In this document: positions 58,500 through 64,000 of the stretch, piece by piece
Layout of the letters: each line of letters begins with the position of its first letter
Position numbering within the stretch: position 1 is the first letter of the stretch
Source of the DNA: Tetraselmis striata
Taxonomy: Eukaryota; Chlorophyta; Chlorodendrophyceae; Chlorodendrales; Chlorodendraceae
Assembly (NCBI GenBank): GCA_006384855.1
Contig: VCJN01002086.1
Span: forward strand, 1 to 64,000
Direction: 5' to 3'
DNA length: 64,000 bases
Program-made: the position numbers and the translations under genes
Notes under the pieces: model-generated
Seen by the model: only the letters and a program-made list of their open reading frames with translations
The model's database searches: none
What the model was told of the DNA's origin: nothing

Positions 58500-58700
58500 C
58501 GGTGGGGTTTTTCGCCCCCGGGACATGACCGGCACCAATGAAACCCTTACTTGCAGCGTCTCTACGACGGCCGTTTAGGCAGCGATCCAGTTCCGGAAAG
58601 CCCTTGGTAGGTGACGCTCCGTTATGGTCAATAAGCAAATTGCCGAAACATTCTGCAAAACTAATTGAGTGCTAGTGACGGGATTTCCAACACTGTTGGC
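58500..58700 (+). repeat. Dispersed repeat family C
   Basis: Full-length partner of 12300-12490 (GGACATGACCGGCACCAATG, GCAGCGTCTCTACG, CGGAAAGCCC, GCAAAACTAATTGAGTGC). Confidence 0.75.
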
Positions 58701-59046
58701 TGGATCACCGTCTAAACACTATTGTCATCAAACGGCACTCACCAGGAAAGGTCCGCCCTATCCGTCTGGGCGTCGGCCCATTCTAGTAATGCGAGTTGGG
58801 GCAAGCCCCGTCCCGCGGAGCAAAGCATTTCGGGAGTGCGATACATGTGCAACAAAAAAAGGCAATGTGAGGGATGAGGGCCCGACGCCATAGCTGGAAA
58901 ATTTCCCATTAAGGATGACTCCCAGTATAAGTGGATTTGTTATGGGCCATTTTGTAAATCACACCGGTAGTCGCTACCCTACCTGTAGATAGACCCGTGG
59001 AGTCTACTAGTACTTCTGATAGTAGGGATGGTGTGCTGGCCTAAGA

Positions 59047-59085
59047 CAACCCTAAACCCTGACCCTGAATGGCCCTAAACTACAC
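59047..59085 (-). repeat. Interstitial telomere-like repeats
   Basis: AACCCTAAACCCTGACCCTGA is a degenerate run of CCCTAAA, the plant/green-algal telomere unit on the opposite strand. Similar short runs lie at 49938-49960 and 63418-63480. Confidence 0.6.
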
Positions 59086-59528
59086 CCGCTATTTATCCAG
59101 CACGACGTGGCGGACGCGGTCCGCGCGGGTCCGAGTTTATAGGTCATCGACAATTTCCGCTAACCCGTACCATCACCCCTTGGCTTGTGACTGGTTCGAC
59201 CAACTGCCGACACCGCCCCTGCTTGCCCCGGCGCAGCCCCCGCGGCGCTGAAAGCAGCTCGTCTTCCTGCCGGCGCCGCTTAGGTGAGACAGCACAGCAC
59301 CAGCCTATCGCCGCCCGCCCGGTCGCACCGAGTTCCAGCGGCTGTACCTCGACTTCGAGCGATCCTGGCCGTCTTCCGGGTTGGTTGGTTCAGCGGCTAG
59401 GGAGGCAAGGCAAGCCGTAATCCGAGGCCGGCGCGTCGTGGGGGCGTGGAGCGACCGCCGAGCCCCAGCAAACATATACGAACATATCTGAAACTTAGCC
59501 ATCAGCTGCGAGGCAGCCCCGCGTCGCT

Positions 59529-60556
59529 ATGTTCAAGTTTGGGCGTAACGGTGCGGCTCCGAGCCCCTCGGAGTTCAGCACCAAGGAGCTTCAGCGGATT
59601 CAGCGCAGGTGCGGCTCCCGTGGGGCCTATGGCAGCGCGGGCAGCGTCGTTTTACACCTCGCATGCGCGCTCAGGCCCGCCATGCTGGCACATTTCTTAA
59701 GCAACTGCACTACAGGTACACCTGAACAATGCAGCAGGTCTTGAATTCACCCACAACGAGTGGGACTGTGGCCCCACAGCACCAAGGCCGGCGCCCTGAA
59801 CACAAAGTCCTATATTGCGATGTATCCTGCGGACCTTTGCAGCCGGAGCGACTGAGGGCATGCTTGCTGATGACTGCAGGTTTCTCAAGCTCTCCCAGGA
59901 CCGCTATCGCGTGCCCATCAGCGCGTTCCAGAGCATGCCGGAGCTGTCAGGCAACCCCTTTGTCGCCAAGATCCTCCACCTCTTTGACGGCGACCGCGAC
60001 GGGTTCATCACGCTGGAGGAGTTCACGTCCGCGCTTCAGTGGTTCCGCACTCTGCAGCACCCCGAGGACAAGCTGTCCCGTGAGCGCCTTTCCAGCGCCG
60101 GATCCTTCTTCGCAAAGGGCTGTTGTAAAGCACAGGATCCCGGCGCTGACCGCCCTCTGTCCTGTTGGCAGTTGTCTTCCGCCTGTACGACCTTGACTCG
60201 GACGGGTACGTCGGCGAGGCGGAGCTGATCTCCACCATGCGCGAGATGCAGCGGCACCTGTCGCAGACGCAGCTGGAGCAGGCAAGTCCCACCTCAGCCA
60301 TTGCCGCCATGGGCCATGCACGCGCTCCCTGCTTTGAGAGGCTCCATGTGACTGCGGCGAGCGCTGTTGTGGCAGATTGCCAGGAGCACGATCAGGGAGT
60401 ACGACAAGGACAATGACGGCAAGTTGTCCATGGCGGAGTTTCGGGAGCTCGTAGGTGAGTCGCGGTGCCCTGGAGGGGGGGGGGGGGGGGATGCACAGCC
60501 TACATGGAGGCGGCTCACTGTGCTACGATTTGCCCCTGACAGGCATCTCGTCGTGA
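59529..60556 (+). CDS. Calcineurin-B-like EF-hand calcium sensor
   Basis: Small EF-hand protein of the calcineurin B/CIB/CBL group; probably regulates a phosphatase or kinase in a Ca2+-dependent way. Exons 59529-59608, 59880-60079, 60172-60281, 60376-60454 and 60543-60556 join in phase to 160 residues. Three canonical loops are seen: DGDRDGFITLEE, DLDSDGYVGEAE and DKDNDGKLSMAE, with acidic residues at the calcium positions. The first EF-hand (LSQDRYRVPISAFQSMPEL) has lost its calcium ligands but keeps the fold and the SMPEL..NP signature shared with calcineurin B. No N-terminal Gly for myristoylation follows Met1. The protein ends ELVGISS right after EF4, shorter than calcineurin B (about 170). 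Intron 3 (60282-60375) begins GCAAGT, a GC donor. The last 14-nt exon rests on phase only. Confidence 0.85.
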
Positions 60557-60773
60557 TGCCAAGTGATGCGAAGACCGCGGGGCCACAAGTCCCACCACCG
60601 CTCCCCGCTCACCTCCTTCCGCCTCCCTATTGTACAGCACAATGCCCAATGACAGTCAACCAATTGTTTAATCAGCCCTCTTCTGAAGATGGACGCCAAT
60701 CTCAGGCACACGGGTGGGAAGAATCGGCCTGAAAGGTGGGGGGGGGGGGGGGGGGGGGGCGGGCATGCCTGCT

Positions 60774-63700
60774 TCATGGGCCAGCAGAGCCGGCCATGGC
60801 TGCAGAGACGCATTTCTGCACAGCCGTGGCGTTGCCGCTCCGCACCTCGGGGCGGCAGGCTGTGGCCAGGCGCTCGGCCTGGGCGGCATGCAACTCGCGC
60901 CCAAAGTCTTGCCACACGGCGCGCGGCTTGTTCATGTCCTTGGTGCCGATCTCGTTGCGGGTGCGCACGCAGTAGGGGCACCGGTTCCAGTGGTAGGGCA
61001 CCACAGCCACCACTGCCAGCCCAGGGAGCACAGCGTCAGGGCGCCGCCGCACCGCCTTCGCATACGCCCGCCGATCAGAGGTGAATGCCACACCTAAAGT
61101 AGCTCAGACATGTGGCGGTGCACAACCTCTTGGGTCCATCCTTGCCCATTCAATGTACTTTCGGGCGTCAGAGGCGGCGAACTCCTCATAGCAGTCCTTG
61201 TTGCACCTGTTTCGTGGGCATTGAGCCGACCCGTGAGGCGCCGCGCAGAGGAGCGCAAGCAAGGGGGCTAAGGGGGTAGTCATTCATACATGCACAGACC
61301 AGCCACGGGTGCTGACGCGCCTGAAAGAGCCGCAGCGTACGCAATCGGCATACATAGGCATACTTGTCATGATTACAGACCCAAGGATCCGAAATCAATG
61401 CGAATTGTCCCATCCGAACCGGGGAGGCTAAACCCGGAAAGCTGAATAACAAATGGGCGGACGATGATGTACACGGCGTGTCTGAACCACGGGTGCCGAC
61501 CTGACTATTAGAACCCCATTCATTGCTCTCATAAATGGGGTGCTACTGAATGTTTTTGATTTACGTAATGATACCAGGTGATGTATTCGTCTGACATTGG
61601 ACCAATACGGACACAGCGCGTGTTGGGGTTCTTATGGTCGGGTCGGCACCCGTAAGCGTGTCAATACCTGCTATACTTATCTTATTTATGTTAATATTTA
61701 TTTATACTACATTTATACTATACTTATACTATATTTATGTTTATTGGTTGGCATATCGTTTTTCCTATTTTTCTAACACAAACGAATGCATCGCGAATGC
61801 ATTATGTGGATTTCATATGTACGCCTATCTGCCCGGTACGTATCGCTGTGGCAACCAAAAAGTAAGAGTTCCGCTACATTTTTTGTCTATATGTCCCCTG
61901 GCAGGCAAGGCGGGTTCTTATTTTGCAGTCTTTGTATCACCGCGGCAGCACCTGTATATATACAATCTGAATAATGCAGTCATAACCGTTCGTATGTACG
62001 GGTGCCGGCCGGACCATAAGAACTACAAAAATAGTAACGCGCTATGTCATGATTGGTCCAACTTTAGGCGAATTCATCACCATATCATAATGAGAATTAA
62101 AAACATACGCTAGCACCCCATTTCTGAGAGCCAAAAATCGGGTTCTAACAGTCGGGTCAACACCCGTATATCTATGGTGCATTTGGGTAGAGACCTCAAA
62201 GTGAGTACATATAGTTGTTTATTCAGGGGGGTGGTGAGGAGAGCGGACGGGGTCAGACATGGGGTTGTGCTCGGAGGCAAAGGAGCCCGGCACGAGGACG
62301 ACGGACTGGTGGGGGAGCAGCTTGGGGTAGATGTAGCGGTTGTAGAAGCGGCGGGTCTCCGCCACGTGCTCCGGGTTGGGCCCAAAGTGGTAGCTGTCGG
62401 TGGAGAGCCAGGTGACGGCAGCGGGCAGCTTGAAGTCTTTGAGGCGGCGCTGGAACTGCGTCAGCCCGTTCTTCAAGGGCGGCCGCGCCTCGTTGAGCCA
62501 GATCACGGCGCGCGGGAAGTCGTGCCGCACGGCGGAGGCGACCGCCTCCAGGTCGCTCGGGGGAAGCCCTGAAGTAATGATCCGAGCCGGGGGTCAGCGC
62601 GACCGAGGCGGGCCGGAGCCTGCGGTAATGGGCCTGCGCGCACCGTTCCAGATGAGCTCGTCCCCCAGGTAGATGCCGAAGATGGCGCCGCTGGCCAGCA
62701 GCCGGCTCACCGCGCCCTTGACTCCCTCCCAGCTGCAGCCAGTGGCGGGCATCTGTATTAAATGTGTGAGCTTGATGTGATAGTGACCCATGTTAGATTG
62801 CCATCAAGTACAAGTCGTGCAACTGAGGGCTGGGGGGCAGTGGTGGTCAGGCGTGGGCCCACGTCTCACATAGGTACGACACGAATGTGCGTCAATCAAC
62901 AGAAAACTTACCGAAAGTCGACAATGAATCGTGCAGCTTGGTGACTGGCCACTGATGGTGCGGTCTGCAAGCAAGCGCGGGCGTGTATGATATTTTACGT
63001 TCGCCGGTGCACGCTTGCGCGTGATGCACTGTGTGTACACTGGATTGGGATTGCTGATACCGCCCCTGTCGATGACCGGATGACCTCAATGACCGCATGT
63101 ATACCGCGTGTATACCGTGGGGGTGCCTCTGTACTGATGTCGGGCCTCGCCATCCTGTCACCCCCCCCAACACCCCCACATGCCCCCTCCCCCCCCTTCT
63201 TCACACCCACACACACGCCCACCCACCCCCACACCCACCCCCACACCCACACCATGGCACCTCCGACCGTACGCAACCCAACAAGGGCGCCCGCCCATCA
63301 CCTCGGTCACCAGCACGCGCCAGGGCCGGTCGTCCAGCGCGAGAGGTGCAGGGGCGGCGGTTTAGTCCCCGGTGGGAAGGGTGCATTGAGGCGAATATCT
63401 GGCTGTTGCTGAAGTGCAAGGTTTTAGGGTGCTAAGGATTTATAGGGCTTATCGGTTTAGGGTTTTATGTATAGGGCTTAGAACCGTGTATACCCATTGC
63501 ATTGTCTCTCGCTGAAATTGTGGCAGGATGCCGCCCCGGGATTACGACACCAGCCGGTATAACCATCAAACTCAGCGAGGCTCATTGGAGCAGAGTGGAG
63601 GGAGTAGAGCGGCATCCCCCGGTGGCACCCACTTGGTGCGCCATGTCGGCTGGAGCTCCAGGCGGCGCTTGCCCTTGACCTCCTCCGCCGCGCGCTGGAA

Positions 63701-64000
63701 AAAGTAGCCGTTCACCTGCCACTCACGCACCCGCCCGCAAGCAGCTCCCCCTCCTTAGTCGGTGGCGCGGGCGCGGCAGCGAGGCCGTGGCGGGGCGGGA
63801 GGGGCGCCACCTTGAGCATGTGCCGCATGCCAGCGGCCGCGCCCTCGCAGATGCGGCTCACGTTGCCGCTGAAGCCGAAGTTGGCCCAGCCCAGGAACTC
63901 CGCCGGGTCGTACGCGTTCTCGTCCCAAAAGGAGAGCCAGCGCAGGGTGCCTTGCGGGCCCGCACCGCCCGCGCCGCCCTCCTCGAAGCAGCGGCGCATG
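60774..64000 (-). CDS. Conserved protein, possibly TIM-barrel hydrolase-like (5' end beyond window)
   Basis: Exons from the window edge: 64000-63811, 63715 to about 63629, (uncertain piece near 63310-63360 encoding LDDRPWRVLVTE), 62752-62644, 62568-62259, 61206-61127, 61012-60774. The last four join in phase, and 62752 follows a clean acceptor. Motifs are RWLSFWDENAYDPAEFLGWANF, FGIYLGDELIWNG, AVTWLSTDSYHFG, VVLVPGSFAS, CNKDCYEEF and VPYHWNRCPYC. The order Asp/Glu-rich strand ends, then a W.STD and an HW motif, recalls glycoside-hydrolase-like (beta/alpha)8 barrels. I cannot name the family, and enzymatic activity is inference. Four Cys in CNKDC and CPYC could pair. The gene is tail-to-tail with the EF-hand gene. 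Intron 61207-62258 is packed with family A repeats. Confidence 0.7.
61490..61652. repeat. Family A-related element with perfect 12-bp TIRs
   Basis: CGGGTGCCGACC at the left and GGTCGGCACCCG at the right, inside the intron 61207-62258. The interior (TAGAACCCCATTCATTG, TTGGGGTTCTTATGG) is partly its own inverse. No clear target duplication. Confidence 0.75.
61883..61925 (-). repeat. Family A fragment
   Basis: ATATGTCCCCTGGCAGGCAAGG, then CGGGTTCTTATTTTGCAG, matches the complement of the family core. Same intron. Confidence 0.45.
61999..62166. repeat. Family A-related element
   Basis: Left end CGGGTGCCGGCC, then GGACCATAAGAACTA; right end GGGTCAACACCCG. This is an imperfect inverted pair in the same intron as 61490-61652. 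Confidence 0.55.
63176..63260 (+). repeat. CCCACA-type simple repeat
   Basis: CACCCACACACA/CCCCACACCCA units occupy an intron of the hydrolase-like gene. Confidence 0.75.

Noticed and set aside
1..64000. tRNA, rRNA or bacterial-type promoter and terminator signals
   Set aside because: I saw no cloverleaf-forming tRNA or rRNA signature by eye, and bacterial signals do not apply; a dedicated covariance-model scan would be decisive.

Overview
The window is nuclear DNA of a GC-rich, intron-dense unicellular eukaryote. A green alga of the prasinophyte type is the best fit. The support is: short multi-exon genes with GT-AG introns, a PP2A catalytic subunit of typical length, a plastid-type SDR39U1/TIGR01777 epimerase with a transit-peptide-like N terminus, a GT64 enzyme of the plant and animal family, and scattered TTTAGGG-like telomeric motifs. 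The species assignment is inference. I see no operons, ribosome binding sites, CRISPR arrays, or confident tRNA or rRNA genes.

Eight genes could be assembled exon by exon. Reading phase is kept across every junction in seven of them. They are: an SF2 DEAH helicase (+, 1977-9960, 16 exons, one in-frame TGA); an SDR39U1-like epimerase (-, 11469-15592, 9 exons); a UNR/CSDE1-like multi-cold-shock-domain protein (-, 16494-22469, 12 exons); a GT64 exostosin-like glycosyltransferase (+, 34793-37681, 9 exons); the PP2A catalytic subunit (-, 37904-39626, 2 exons); a SCYL1-like pseudokinase with HEAT repeats (-, 43653-53028, 16 exons); a calcineurin-B-like EF-hand protein (+, 59529-60556, 5 exons); and the 3' part of a gene for an unnamed conserved, possibly TIM-barrel hydrolase-like protein (-, 60774 to the window edge). 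Helicase/SDR39U1, GT64/PP2A and EF-hand/hydrolase-like are tail-to-tail pairs. SDR39U1 lies downstream of CSDE1 on the same strand. The genes are otherwise functionally unrelated, apart from housekeeping themes: RNA and translation control, COPI traffic, phosphatase signalling and glycosylation.

Between the genes lie gene-poor blocks: 22.5-34.8 kb, 39.6-43.6 kb and 53.1-59.5 kb. They hold degraded coding fragments, a dead retroelement with reverse transcriptase and a restriction-like nuclease (about 55.7-58.2 kb), a small TIR element with 10-bp target duplications (54398-54745), a 60-bp-arm hairpin, and a long inverted duplication (25.65 and 27.96 kb).

The most unusual signals concern introns. 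(1) A 120-170 bp terminal-inverted-repeat family (family A) was found at least 13 times, and every copy I recognised lies inside an intron of one of the modelled genes. (2) Many introns carry long C (or G) homopolymers, often directly after the 5' splice site. (3) Several introns use GC-AG borders, three of them in CSDE1. On the protein side, the CSDE1-like protein has a cold-shock domain split by an acidic insertion of about 130 residues and ends in a clear PAM2-like PABP-binding motif. The helicase has a phase-perfect gene model broken by a single TGA just before Walker A, and carries a recently duplicated N-terminal exon.
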